Part shown: piece after piece, positions 53,428 through 62,804 of the stretch
Layout of the letters: each line of letters starts with the position of its first letter
How positions within the stretch are numbered: the first letter of the stretch is position 1
Origin: Butyrivibrio sp.
GTDB lineage: Bacteria > Bacillota > Clostridia > Lachnospirales > Lachnospiraceae
Reading direction: 5' to 3'
Assembly: GCA_015056565.1 (NCBI GenBank)
Contig: SVGB01000010.1
Span: 36,105-100,104 of the forward strand
DNA length: 64,000 bases
Notes under the pieces: model-generated
What the model was told of the DNA's origin: nothing
Database searches by the model: none
What the model saw: the letters and a program-made list of their open reading frames with translations, nothing else
Position numbers and translations under genes: made by a program

Positions 53428-55020
53428 TCAATCCGGGTGGATTTCCCTGATATCCCAGCTCTTTATTCTTGCGCCGTCGTAGCTGTGTTCTATGGTGAAA
53501 AGAGCTTTTGCACCGCCTGTTTCAACCGCCTGTCCGTCACTGCTTCTTTTAACTTTTCCCTGGTCTGCCACAAAATTCCCCAAAGAGTAGTAAACAAGCG
53601 TCTGTCCACCATCCCCACGATCAATAACTTCCGTCTCCTGCACAACATGAGGGTGACTTCCGATAATAACATCTGCTCCTGACTGCGCCATAACACCTGC
53701 AATACGGCGCTGGTAGTCCGAAACATCAGTCTCATACTCATCACCCCAGTGAGCAAAAACAACCACAAAGTCCGCATCATTCCGCGCGTCCTGAATATCC
53801 ATCGCAAGTCTGTCAGACAAGTAGTGCACCGCATAAGGGTACTTATCCGACACATCAATTCCATTGGTCCCGTAAGTGTACGACAAAAGCGCAATCCTTA
53901 TTCCATTCCTCGTGATGACTTCATAGGGGTGATACTGCGTCTCGTCACTACCCTGTATCCCAACGCAGGTGATCCCATTTTCTTTGTAAAAAGAGCTGGT
54001 AACATCAACTCCATAAATCCCTTTATCCAGGGCATGGTTATTGGCGCAGCTTGCAACGTCAAAGCCTGCTGCCGCAATAGCCCTGCCAACTTCCAAAGGA
54101 GAGCCAAATTGCGGATAGCCTGAAACCGCAGACTCCTTATCAACCAGTACTGTCTCTGCGTTAAATGCAGCAACATCTGCTGCCATGATTTCCTCTTTAA
54201 AAGGCTCATACAGATAGTCAAAGCTTCCGCCTTCATGAGCGTAAGCATACTCGTATATCGACTGATGGATCAGGTTATCACCAAAGGCCAAAAAAGAAAC
54301 TTCATTATCCATGGTCTTAAGTCCAAAGGACTCCCAGTGCCACAAAGCACAGTTACCATCCCTGTCCTCTGTAAGCAGAATAGCCTCCGATGTTGCGCTT
54401 CCCTCATTTAGAAGCTTCATTCGCCTGACATCCACTCCAATATCAGAAGCAAACCACTTCTGACTGACCACCCCGGAAATCACACTGTCATGTCCAGACT
54501 CGTTATCATCAGTTCCTTCTTGCGCCTCATCTCCCACATCATAAATAAAAATATGTTGTGAATAGCACCTCTCATCCGACGTGATCCAGAAGGGCCTGTG
54601 CTTCCCAAAGCGCCCGCGCTTCCACACAAGAAGGATCATCTCGGTGTCGCCGTCCCTGTCAAGGTCAGTAAGAAAACCGTCCTGAACCTTTATCTCTGAA
54701 GGGGATTTCCAGACGGCGCTCCCCTTATCTCCTTCATTATCGCCTTCATCAGAAGGCTCTTGCAGTATCGCCTTCCCGCCTTCAACCTTCAGCACAAGCT
54801 TCCCTGCCTGCTCACTCTTTTTCGCATAATGAACCCACGTCGGCGGCGCCACAAGGAGCCTCATCTTTTGGGCAAAAGAGCTATCTCTGCCAGTTCCTGT
54901 CTGACTCCCAAAAACAGCCACAAAAGCAGCTGCAACAAAGGCGCAGCAAAAGGCTGCCACGACAATAAGTCGCAGCAGCCCTCTTTTATTAGCATGTTTT
55001 TCCTGGCCTGTCTTATCCAT
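53428..55020 (-). CDS. CapA-family (poly-gamma-glutamate capsule type) metallophosphatase-like protein
   Basis: 530 residues. A single N-terminal membrane anchor (LIVVAAFCCAFVAAAFVAVFG, ~17-37), a ~190-residue extracellular region with a calcium-type LTDLDRDGDTEMILL loop as in FG-GAP/VCBS repeats, then the CapA/PGA_cap domain from ~240: FGDNLIHQ, NAETVL, ASCANNHALDKG and GSHPHVVQ, the metal-binding set of this metallophosphatase-like fold. CapA takes part in poly-gamma-glutamate export or anchoring, but most homologues have unknown roles. Next to DUF3160 and glycosyltransferase genes. Confidence 0.88.
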   Translation of the reverse strand: MDKTGQEKHANKRGLLRLIVVAAFCCAFVAAAFVAVFGSQTGTGRDSSFAQKMRLLVAPPTWVHYAKKSEQAGKLVLKVEGGKAILQEPSDEGDNEGDKGSAVWKSPSEIKVQDGFLTDLDRDGDTEMILLVWKRGRFGKHRPFWITSDERCYSQHIFIYDVGDEAQEGTDDNESGHDSVISGVVSQKWFASDIGVDVRRMKLLNEGSATSEAILLTEDRDGNCALWHWESFGLKTMDNEVSFLAFGDNLIHQSIYEYAYAHEGGSFDYLYEPFKEEIMAADVAAFNAETVLVDKESAVSGYPQFGSPLEVGRAIAAAGFDVASCANNHALDKGIYGVDVTSSFYKENGITCVGIQGSDETQYHPYEVITRNGIRIALLSYTYGTNGIDVSDKYPYAVHYLSDRLAMDIQDARNDADFVVVFAHWGDEYETDVSDYQRRIAGVMAQSGADVIIGSHPHVVQETEVIDRGDGGQTLVYYSLGNFVADQGKVKRSSDGQAVETGGAKALFTIEHSYDGARIKSWDIREIHPD

Positions 55021-55029
55021 TAAACACTA

Positions 55030-57288
55030 TTACCTGTTTCCTGTCACAATCCTGTAGCTCTGGGTCCAGTCAGGCTGCATCGTAATGTTGTCGTTCTCAA
55101 CCCAGTTCCAGTCATCATCAAGGTATCCTCCCTCAAGAGAAGCTCTGAACTCCTCGTCGGTCATCCTCTCATCAATGGGCACAGTGAACTGATAAAAACT
55201 ATATACACTACCTGATCCCACATGAAGCTCCCCATCAATAGGAAATACCACAAATACAGTGTCCGCCTTGCCTGAGCCAACTTCCAGGACAGTTCCGTTA
55301 GGGTCTGTTGCAATGTCCGCAATAACAGGGCATGGAGCCTGGTAGCTGTGGACAAGATCAAGTCCATCTGCCGCATTGACTTCGGCCCAGAAGTGCTCCA
55401 GGTTTCCGCCGTAGCCTCTTATAAACTCATAATCATCATCAGAAAGAGCCTCGTTCTTTAGCTCTTTTTCAGAGATTTCAAGAAGTCTCATCGCAATATC
55501 TGAAAGTAGAGCCAGGTCATCTTTTTCAGCAGAACTAAGCATTCCTGCTGCCTCAAGACCCTTGGAAGTCTTGCCGGCAAGATCTATAAATCTGCTGTAG
55601 ATCACAGGCTCAGGGTCAACGTAGCCGCGATCATCGGGCATCTCGTCGTCGCCGCCGCCCATCTCTGCAGCAACCTGCTTGGCATATAGGATGGTATCGT
55701 GCTTAAGCTCGGCGTAGGAACCTGCAAAGGTCTCAAGCTTTTTCTTGTTCCACTCGTCGTTTTGCATGTACCATGGATAGCCTTCGCCTCTCTTTTCAAA
55801 AAGAGGCCTTAATGTGTAAAGCCAGCCAGCATAAAGACTTGCGCCCCAAAGCTCCATGTCTGAATTATCAAAGGTCTCCTGCATAACAGCCAGGTTGTCT
55901 GTGTAGTTCTTGAACTTTGTATCCCCCTGCTCATCAAGAATCTTGAAAGCCTCCTCAGAACCAAGGGCCGCTGCAGTATCAAGGGCATCAGGAAGGTATC
56001 TTCTCTCACCTTCAGGATTTTCCTCAACTGCCCTGTAGATCAGGTTCTGCATTATGGCAGCATCGATTGTAAATCTCTGTCCCATGAACCTGAAGGACGG
56101 GATCACGTTCTCCTCATTTTCCATAACCGGTATTCCGTTGATCTTAGGTGGCTGCGCCTTTTTAAGAGCCTCAACAACCTTTCCAAAGGCCGCCTCATCC
56201 CCTGCTACCTCTTCTGCATCCGGAACCTTTCCGTAGGCCCCATCAAGAACCTGCACCATTTCTCCGTAGGTAAAGTCATCAGATACTCCAGCAAAAAAGC
56301 TTGTGACATCATACAAGCTGTTGTAGTCAGCATCATCTTGGGACAGTGCGCAGCTCATAAGGACGGCGCTCTTTACCATCTCTTCACTTTCAAGGGCAAA
56401 AGAGATCCTGCCGTACCACATCATTGCTCTGAAATAAGCCTCAAGCGCCTCATCCCCTTCATAGTAGCCCCTTGGCTTGTACTGGGTGTAATCCTCGTTA
56501 AGACCTGTTAAGAGGCAAGGCTCTATGGCTGAAGCCTCCATGATCTTGTTATACTCAGTATCTGTCACCTCAGCAAAAGAGCTGTCATCAATCCCTGATT
56601 CTGCCGATGAATCCTGAAGCTTGGCGCCCACATAGAAAAATGCCACATTCCTTAGTGCAGCCTCCTCAAAATCAGTTCCCTTAAGGCTCTCATACTGAGC
56701 AGTGCTACGAGCCAGCATCTCCGCACTGACAAGTTTCAGTTGATCAGCTAAAGACTCTTTTTCAATGCTCTTAAGAAGATATGAAAAATAAAGATGATAG
56801 GTGTGCATAAGTGAATCAACCGTAACAAAGTTAGGGAACATGTTGTAACGGTTCAGCTCATACACGTCAAAGAATTCATGATAGCCATCGGGTCTGACAG
56901 CAAAGCCCTTATCTGCAAGAGCATTCCTCATCTTTGAGGTATCATTGTACTCACTGTCATACTCGGACTCAAAAAGATATGCAAAATTCTTGTGGTAAGT
57001 TACATTGGAAAAGTCAGATGCAACCTGGTAATCAGGAACAGATGGCACCAGATCAGGATCATAGTATATTGTTTCTTCAGCGTTTGAAATAAGGCTCGTT
57101 CCTGTCTTTTGGGGAGCAGCATCATCCCCGGCATCCATAGCCCCATCACTACCATTTCCTGCATCCCCATCTGCAGGAATGTCCTCAGAAGATACACTTG
57201 TTTCCCCGTCTGTCGGGTTCCCTACAGAAGTACACCCTGTAGCTACAAGGGCAACTGCAAGTATCATTGATAAAACTCTTCTTCTCAT
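55030..57288 (-). CDS. DUF3160 lipoprotein
   Basis: 752 residues. Signal peptide with lipobox VATGC (Cys19) and a Gly/Asp/Ser-rich linker to ~60. The remaining ~690 residues are mostly helical and match the DUF3160 pattern (FFDVYELNRYNMFPNFVTVDSLMHTYHLYFSYLL; WGASLYAGWLYTLRPLFEKRG near the middle). Function of DUF3160 is unknown; it is found in surface proteins of clostridia and some other phyla. GAGGAGAAAAG precedes ATG. Ends 9 bases before the CapA-like gene, so they form an operon. Confidence 0.88.
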   Translation of the reverse strand: MRRRVLSMILAVALVATGCTSVGNPTDGETSVSSEDIPADGDAGNGSDGAMDAGDDAAPQKTGTSLISNAEETIYYDPDLVPSVPDYQVASDFSNVTYHKNFAYLFESEYDSEYNDTSKMRNALADKGFAVRPDGYHEFFDVYELNRYNMFPNFVTVDSLMHTYHLYFSYLLKSIEKESLADQLKLVSAEMLARSTAQYESLKGTDFEEAALRNVAFFYVGAKLQDSSAESGIDDSSFAEVTDTEYNKIMEASAIEPCLLTGLNEDYTQYKPRGYYEGDEALEAYFRAMMWYGRISFALESEEMVKSAVLMSCALSQDDADYNSLYDVTSFFAGVSDDFTYGEMVQVLDGAYGKVPDAEEVAGDEAAFGKVVEALKKAQPPKINGIPVMENEENVIPSFRFMGQRFTIDAAIMQNLIYRAVEENPEGERRYLPDALDTAAALGSEEAFKILDEQGDTKFKNYTDNLAVMQETFDNSDMELWGASLYAGWLYTLRPLFEKRGEGYPWYMQNDEWNKKKLETFAGSYAELKHDTILYAKQVAAEMGGGDDEMPDDRGYVDPEPVIYSRFIDLAGKTSKGLEAAGMLSSAEKDDLALLSDIAMRLLEISEKELKNEALSDDDYEFIRGYGGNLEHFWAEVNAADGLDLVHSYQAPCPVIADIATDPNGTVLEVGSGKADTVFVVFPIDGELHVGSGSVYSFYQFTVPIDERMTDEEFRASLEGGYLDDDWNWVENDNITMQPDWTQSYRIVTGNR

Positions 57289-57344
57289 AACACTTTTCTC
57301 CTCACAAAAAATAAAACCTCTATATCAATTATATGCGCAGCTCG

Positions 57345-58010
57345 TCAGGGTGCTGTTGGATATTTCCCTGGATCATTTGCCTCTTTCTCTATCCTTCCAA
57401 TATCCTCAAGAGCCTCGTCATCTATTTGCCTTCCGGCAAAATATTTGTCGCGATCTTCCTCAGTGATCTTCCTGATGACGCGGCAGGGATTTCCTGCAGC
57501 AATGGTCCAGGCAGGAACGTCTTTGGTAACTACAGATCCCGCTCCAATAACAGCGTTGTCGCCAATGGTAACGCCAGGGCAGATCACCACGTTTCCGCCG
57601 ATCCACACATTGTCGCCGATGGTAACATCAATGCCGTACTCATAGGCGCTGTTTCTGGTGGCAGGGTGAACCGGGTGTCCCGCTGTATAGATGGACACGT
57701 TAGGGGCTATCTGGGCGTTGTCACCAATCCTTATCATTCCCACATCAAGGAAGGTGCAGTTATAGTTGGCAAAAAAGTTTTTACCAACTTCAATGTGAGT
57801 TCCATAGTCGCAGTAAAATGGCGGATTTACAAAAGTTGTATCGTCCGCCTTTCCAAAGAGCTTTTTAACGATGGTCTTAATGGCGCCAAAGTCGGATCTG
57901 TCCGCGGTGTTAAGCTCCTGGGTAAGGCGACGGGCTATTTTCTGCTCCTCAAATACTGAGTCGTCGGAAATATATACAAGCTCTTTATCTCTTCTTTCGA
58001 TGTTGTTCAT
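57345..58010 (-). CDS. Maltose/galactoside-type O-acetyltransferase, left-handed beta-helix
   Basis: 221 residues from ATG 58010 (AAAGGAG upstream); the longer frame from 58058 overlaps the end of the ABC-F gene and is not favoured. An N-terminal helical Mac domain (~1-60), then hexapeptide repeats (IGDNAQIAPNVSIY, IGDNVWIGGNVVICPGVTIG, NAVIGAGSVV) with the catalytic His in YTAGHPVHPATR. Transfers acetyl from acetyl-CoA to a sugar, possibly for detoxification of non-metabolised sugars. Position after the ABC-F operon may be read-through. Confidence 0.93.
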   Translation of the reverse strand: MNNIERRDKELVYISDDSVFEEQKIARRLTQELNTADRSDFGAIKTIVKKLFGKADDTTFVNPPFYCDYGTHIEVGKNFFANYNCTFLDVGMIRIGDNAQIAPNVSIYTAGHPVHPATRNSAYEYGIDVTIGDNVWIGGNVVICPGVTIGDNAVIGAGSVVTKDVPAWTIAAGNPCRVIRKITEEDRDKYFAGRQIDDEALEDIGRIEKEANDPGKYPTAP

Positions 58011-58047
58011 GGGCTCTGTTCTCCTTTGTTGGATGTATGTATTCAGT

Positions 58048-59610
58048 TTATAACACAACTTCCTTTGAAGCCAGTTTTTCTCTGAATCTTACGTCGTGCT
58101 CCACGATCAGCATTGTGGGCTTATACCTCTCAATAAGGCGCTCTATCTGCATTCTTGAGAACACATCAATATAATTAAGGGGTTCATCCCAGATGTAGAG
58201 ATGAGCAGGCGTCAAAAGACTTGTGGCAATCAGGACCTTTTTCTTTTGTCCCTCAGAGAAATCCTCCATGTTCTTTTCGAATTGAACCCGATCCAAATCC
58301 AGCTGCCGCAAGATAGCAAGAAAGAGACTGTAGTCAAGGTTATTGACTTTAGCATGGTCTGATAGTGTTCCTCTAAGATGCGACGTATCCTGGTTTATGT
58401 AGGATATGGTAAGGTTTGGCGCAAGGGACAAAGTACCGGTTATCTGCATGTTGCTGATGACGTTGTTTGCTAAAGACCTGTCTATGTCAGTTTTTCCATC
58501 ACCATCTTCATTCTTTTTTAAGATAGCTTTGATGAGGCTTGATTTTCCGCAGCCATTGGCGCCGCTTAAGAATACCCTTTCCCCCTGTTTTACTTCAAAG
58601 GTCAGGTCATCGATGACATTCTCTGTACCATCCAGATATTTTAGCGACAATTCCCTGCACTCGATGAGCCTGTCCTTATAGTGCTCCATGGGCATGACCT
58701 TAAGATCGATCTCCTTTTCAAGGTCCTGAAGAAGTCCCTCTTTTTCCTCAATCTCGCGGTCAATACGCTTTTCAAAGTTTTTGACTCTGGACTGCATCTT
58801 TTTGGTCTTGGCGCCTATATAGGACCTGGTGGAAATAGACCTGTCGTTTTCCTTTATTGGGTCAAAGCCAATCTTGGTGCTCTCGCTCTTTTCAGCCCAG
58901 CGACTGCTCCTGTCTGCAGTAGCCTTTAGCTTACTGATCTCTCTTAGGTGCTTTTCATTTTCTGCCCTGGCAAAAGAATCTTTCTTTTCCTTGTTTTCCC
59001 ACCAGGATGAAAAGTTCCCTGCCTGCACTTCAATGGTGCTGCGGTTTAAGACCAGCACATGGTCACAGACTCCGTCCAAAAGATCTCTGTCGTGGGATAC
59101 CAGGATAAATCCCTTCTTTCCTGCCAGATACTCTTTTACCTTATCCCTTGCCTCCATGTCCAGGTGATTTGTGGGCTCATCAATCAGAAGAAAATCATTC
59201 TCTCCTGAAAAGAGTACCGCCAGCATCACCTTGGTCCGCTCTCCAAAGCTTAAGGTCTTAAAAGGCCTGTACAAAAGCTCTGCATCCACAGAAAGTAGCG
59301 GCAACTCGCACATAACGCGCCATTCCTCCACCTGGGGTTTCCATTTTTCCATGAGTTCACTTGCGCTAAGATCAAGCTCTTTTCCCGAGACCACATATGG
59401 AAAATAGTCGAACGCCGCACTGGATGTGATGCTTCCCTGATAGTCGTACTTCCCGAGCAGCAGGTTTAAAAAGGTTGTCTTTCCTTTGCCATTTCGCCCA
59501 ATGAATCCCAGTTTCCAATCCGTGTCCACGGAAAAAGACACGTTCTCAAACACATTTTCAAAACTTCCCTCGTATCCAAAGGTCAGATTACTTACATTTA
59601 TCTGTGCCAT
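58048..59610 (-). CDS. ABC-F ATPase, Lsa-like (possible ribosomal-protection antibiotic resistance)
   Basis: 520 residues, two ABC modules, no membrane span. Module 1: GRNGKGKTTFLNLLLGKY, signature LSFGERTKVMLAV, Walker B LLIDEPTNHLD. Interdomain linker ~190-330, long and charged, is the part that reaches the peptidyl-transferase centre in ABC-F. Module 2: SGANGCGKSSLIKAI, signature FSEGQKKKVLIA. The RNGKGKTTFLN, LSFGERTK and FSEGQKKK words are typical of the Lsa/MsrA-VmlR-like group that rescues ribosomes from lincosamides, pleuromutilins or streptogramins A. Its ATG directly follows the stop of the ABC-2 permease gene, so it is cotranslated. Actual resistance is not shown by sequence. Confidence 0.85.
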   Translation of the reverse strand: MAQINVSNLTFGYEGSFENVFENVSFSVDTDWKLGFIGRNGKGKTTFLNLLLGKYDYQGSITSSAAFDYFPYVVSGKELDLSASELMEKWKPQVEEWRVMCELPLLSVDAELLYRPFKTLSFGERTKVMLAVLFSGENDFLLIDEPTNHLDMEARDKVKEYLAGKKGFILVSHDRDLLDGVCDHVLVLNRSTIEVQAGNFSSWWENKEKKDSFARAENEKHLREISKLKATADRSSRWAEKSESTKIGFDPIKENDRSISTRSYIGAKTKKMQSRVKNFEKRIDREIEEKEGLLQDLEKEIDLKVMPMEHYKDRLIECRELSLKYLDGTENVIDDLTFEVKQGERVFLSGANGCGKSSLIKAILKKNEDGDGKTDIDRSLANNVISNMQITGTLSLAPNLTISYINQDTSHLRGTLSDHAKVNNLDYSLFLAILRQLDLDRVQFEKNMEDFSEGQKKKVLIATSLLTPAHLYIWDEPLNYIDVFSRMQIERLIERYKPTMLIVEHDVRFREKLASKEVVL

Positions 59611-60765
59611 TTATACCACATTCCTTCTCAAATATACGAAGTATCCAGCAACTACAGCTAAAACTGATATTCCAACATACATTATCGGCGAAAACTGCAA
59701 TGCTGTCAGGTAGTGCCCTTCAAAGCCAACAAGTCTGAATTCATAAAGCACATTAGGCGATGCCATATCAATTGGGGAGAGCAGGTACAAAAACTGGGAA
59801 AGTGGGCGCATAGTCATCGGTATCTCCCTAGCACCTGCAAGGATCAGAAGAAATCCTCCAAAGACTGCACCCATGACAACAACCGGGTTATTAAAGCACT
59901 CTGATAAAAAGCAGGTTATAATGGTCAAAAACAAACAGGCTGCAAAAGCCACCAGAACCTGCCTGCAGAAAAACTGCCCCATAGTCAAAGAGACTGAAGT
60001 TAAAGGCATAAGGTTCTGCACCATCGCATTCCAGCCGTTGCTTCCCCACAGTAACAAGCTTGTCGCTACAGAAATACCTCCAAATAAAACTGTCAGCGCA
60101 AAGATTGATACAACTGCTGCCGAGATCTTGGCAACATAGGTGATACCCCATCCGCCCCTGGTACATCTCAGAAGGGGATCCGTTTTGTCTTTTACCTCTC
60201 CTGCAAAGATCTGGCTAAGCAAAAGTGTTATCACAAAGAGCATAATAAGTGGCATCGACTGCACAATATCAAACAGTCCAAACACTTCGTCAAAGGAATG
60301 CCAAACAAGCGGCTTATTCACCAAAGCTTCTTTTTCATCCCAGTACTGCTCTTCGCCTTCTGTCAGGGCGCACAGTTCCATGCCTTCCCTTATTGTGTCC
60401 TGCCTGATCTGATAAATCGCATCAGCATCATAGTCAGCCAGCGGCTTTCCATAATCCACTATCTTCCTGACCCAGTCGCACAGTGCCTGATATGTACAGT
60501 TGGTCTCATTCCACCAGACGCCATATTCATCAGAAGCTGCCGTCATCTCATCAAGAAGTAAGTCATCTATAGCACGATCGTCGATAGCCATCTTCAGTTC
60601 TCTGGTTCTGTTCGCGTAATCTCCCATCTGCTCTGCCTGAAATACTCCCTGCAAAAGCGAATATGCAGTAATTACGATCAGCAAAATAACAGTGAACCTG
60701 TTCTTAAATATCTTTTTTATCTCGAAATAGAAAAGTGTGCCAAATAAGCTCTTTTTCCCCATCAC
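59611..60765 (-). CDS. ABC-2 type transporter permease
   Basis: 384 residues: one N-terminal membrane span (VILLIVITAYSLLQGVF), a ~110-residue extracytoplasmic domain, then five or six further spans (LIMLFVITLLLSQIFAGEV, VVSIFALTVLFGGISVA). The KDKTDPLLRCTRGGW cytoplasmic loop is usual for ABC-2 exporters. Forms a transporter with the ATPase encoded one base upstream. Cargo unknown. Confidence 0.85.
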   Translation of the reverse strand: MMGKKSLFGTLFYFEIKKIFKNRFTVILLIVITAYSLLQGVFQAEQMGDYANRTRELKMAIDDRAIDDLLLDEMTAASDEYGVWWNETNCTYQALCDWVRKIVDYGKPLADYDADAIYQIRQDTIREGMELCALTEGEEQYWDEKEALVNKPLVWHSFDEVFGLFDIVQSMPLIMLFVITLLLSQIFAGEVKDKTDPLLRCTRGGWGITYVAKISAAVVSIFALTVLFGGISVATSLLLWGSNGWNAMVQNLMPLTSVSLTMGQFFCRQVLVAFAACLFLTIITCFLSECFNNPVVVMGAVFGGFLLILAGAREIPMTMRPLSQFLYLLSPIDMASPNVLYEFRLVGFEGHYLTALQFSPIMYVGISVLAVVAGYFVYLRRNVV

Positions 60766-61464
60766 TTACCTCTCCTCTCCAAACTCCTTCAGATAGAAGT
60801 CTTCAAGACTTCCGTCTTCCTCTCTCCATGGTCCTTGCCAGATGACCTGGCCGGATCTCATCATGATAACCCTGTCTGCGATATGCTCAATGTCAGACAC
60901 GATGTGGGTGGACAAAAGAACTATGCTCTCTTTTCCAATCTCCTCAATCAGATTACGGAAGCGCACTCTCTCCTTAGGATCAAGGCCAGCTGTAGGCTCG
61001 TCAAGAATCAGCACTTCCGGCCTGTTAATAAGCGCCTGTGCAATTCCAAGGCGCTGCTTCATACCTCCTGAATAGGTCTTAATCTTTTTCTTTGCGACGT
61101 CGGATAATCCCACTATTTCCAGCAGTTCATCGCACCTTACCTTAGCAGCCTTTTTATCAAGTCCCTTGAGAGCCGAGATATACATGATAAAATCCCTTCC
61201 GCTAAATTCCGGGTAATAACCGAAATCCTGAGGCAAATACCCCAGCACATCACGATAGCTCTCCTCAGAAACCGGCATACCGTCATAAGTAATATCCCCG
61301 CTTGTGGGCACCAGAATCCCTGATATCATGCGCATGAGCGTAGTCTTTCCTGCTCCGTTGGCTCCCAATAACCCCGTCACACCCTTCTCCAGGGTAAAAG
61401 AGAGCCTGTCTACCGCGATCTTATTCTTATATTGCTTAGTCAATCGATCAATTTTCAGTTCCAT
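60766..61464 (-). CDS. ABC transporter ATP-binding protein
   Basis: 232 residues. Walker A GANGAGKTTLMRM, Q-loop LGYLPQDFGYYP, signature YSGGMKQRLGIAQAL, Walker B VLILDEPTAGLDPKE and switch LLSTHIVSD. Type seen in bacitracin/lantibiotic-export ABC systems of Firmicutes (BcrA group). Overlaps the upstream membrane-protein gene by 10 bp and abuts the permease gene. Confidence 0.93.
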   Translation of the reverse strand: MELKIDRLTKQYKNKIAVDRLSFTLEKGVTGLLGANGAGKTTLMRMISGILVPTSGDITYDGMPVSEESYRDVLGYLPQDFGYYPEFSGRDFIMYISALKGLDKKAAKVRCDELLEIVGLSDVAKKKIKTYSGGMKQRLGIAQALINRPEVLILDEPTAGLDPKERVRFRNLIEEIGKESIVLLSTHIVSDIEHIADRVIMMRSGQVIWQGPWREEDGSLEDFYLKEFGEER

Positions 61465-62168
61465 TTATACTCCTCCACACTAAATGTCTTTCTAATCTCT
61501 AAGCATTCAAGGGCAGCAAAAACAATAAGCATCACAAACCATATCCACCTGTAATTCTGCGCAAATAAAGCTTTTTCATCCTTGATTGCAAGTATCATAA
61601 ATGCTGTCACAGCGGAAACAAAAACACATCCAAGCGCATTCCTTCTTCCTATTTCCGTTCTTTCCAGAATCATGCAGGCTATGGAAGATATCAGGTATGG
61701 TATGGTTATGATTGCTCCGGTCATGGCAAATCCGTATCCGCTTCTTGTGCCCACAACAACTGATAAAGCCAGCAAAAGAACTATGTGCATAGCCCCAATA
61801 GAAACCAGTTTTGCAAAGAGTATTCCCCTTCCTGATATTCTTGTTGCTCCTTCAAGCTCATCCATTCCGTACATCCTTGATCGCATGGTGTCAAATATTG
61901 CAGTTGCTGATACAAATGGCATTATCGCTGCCACATAAAAGACTGTTTCAGGGTTAAGATTGATTCCGGATATTGCAACAACAAGCGCCACAATCGATGC
62001 AATCCACACTGGCATTCTGATATAAGTAATCTGACTTTTTAACAGATCAAAAGCCCCAGGCTCCGCTCGCCTGCTCTTTTCCTGGTACTCTCTTATGAAT
62101 GCGTCCTTCTTTGCATAGTCTGGCTTTGGAGCTGCTTCATGCATCGCTTGTCTTATGTTTCTACTCAT
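61455..62168 (-). CDS. Membrane protein encoded with an ECF sigma factor, possible regulator
   Basis: 237 residues: a ~50-residue hydrophilic N-terminus (QAMHEAAPKPDYAKKDAFIREYQ) then about six membrane spans. It overlaps the sigma-factor gene by 8 bp, the place usually taken by an anti-sigma factor. No zinc-binding HxxxCxxC motif is seen. I recognise no family; it could be an anti-sigma factor or a further transporter part. Confidence 0.6.
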   Translation of the reverse strand: MSRNIRQAMHEAAPKPDYAKKDAFIREYQEKSRRAEPGAFDLLKSQITYIRMPVWIASIVALVVAISGINLNPETVFYVAAIMPFVSATAIFDTMRSRMYGMDELEGATRISGRGILFAKLVSIGAMHIVLLLALSVVVGTRSGYGFAMTGAIITIPYLISSIACMILERTEIGRRNALGCVFVSAVTAFMILAIKDEKALFAQNYRWIWFVMLIVFAALECLEIRKTFSVEEYKWN

Positions 62169-62616
62169 GGAGATTACCTCCTTCCATCAACTTCATAAAA
62201 TCTCTTTTCACAGAGTTTAGTCTCCTATACAGGGCAAACCTTGAAATACCCATGATCTCACAGATATCCGCAAGAGACATATCATTCATGTACCGCAGTA
62301 TCAAAAGTTCTCTGTCCTCTTCCGGAAGTTTATCCAGGGCCTGATTTACTTCAATCTTTCTTATCAGAGCATCGGCCCCATTTCCTTCATCGGAATAGTC
62401 CTCCGGAAGTTCCTCCGTTTTAGCTTTCCTACTCTCATCAATGCAGAGGTTTCTGGCTATGGTATAAAGATAGCGGATCTGCTGCCCACGCTCTTTATAG
62501 CTACTATTCATGAAACGAAGAAACGTTTCCTGAGCCAGATCCTGCGCAATATCTGTATTGTGAACTCTGTAATAGCAGAAGCGAAATATTTTGTCGTACT
62601 GTTCTTCAATATCCAT
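62161..62616 (-). CDS. ECF-type RNA polymerase sigma factor
   Basis: 151 residues from ATG 62616, preceded by GGGAGGTG at a rather long 16-base distance; no nearer start is in frame. Region 2: FRFCYYRVHNTDIAQDLAQETFLRF and IRYLYTIARNLCIDESRK. Region 4: LDKLPEEDRELLILRYMNDMSLADICEIMGIS and ALYRRLNSVKRDFM. Short, only sigma2 and sigma4, as expected for ECF. First gene of a five-gene operon with ABC transporter and ABC-F genes. Probably turns on this operon or envelope-stress genes. Confidence 0.92.
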   Translation of the reverse strand: MDIEEQYDKIFRFCYYRVHNTDIAQDLAQETFLRFMNSSYKERGQQIRYLYTIARNLCIDESRKAKTEELPEDYSDEGNGADALIRKIEVNQALDKLPEEDRELLILRYMNDMSLADICEIMGISRFALYRRLNSVKRDFMKLMEGGNLHE

Positions 62617-62710
62617 GGATTGTTGTCTTTCACCTCCCTCTGTAATGTATAACGAATTAATCATATAAAATGTGCGGCAAGAAAAAAATATTTGTTTTTT
62701 ATTTTTGCAA

Positions 62711-62739
62711 AAAAAGAGAAGCACTTACGCTTCTCTTTT
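62711..62739. terminator. Terminator after the Na/Pi cotransporter gene
   Basis: AAAAAGAGAAGC-ACTTAC-GCTTCTCTTTT with 11-bp stem; serves the minus-strand gene ending at 62805. Upstream of the ECF sigma factor gene, so that gene must start its own transcript after 62711. Confidence 0.85.
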
Positions 62740-62804
62740 ACTGCCGCGACGCGGTCCAACTCTCTGGTGTCTGGCATGATCATGAATATCAATTTAATAA
62801 CTGT

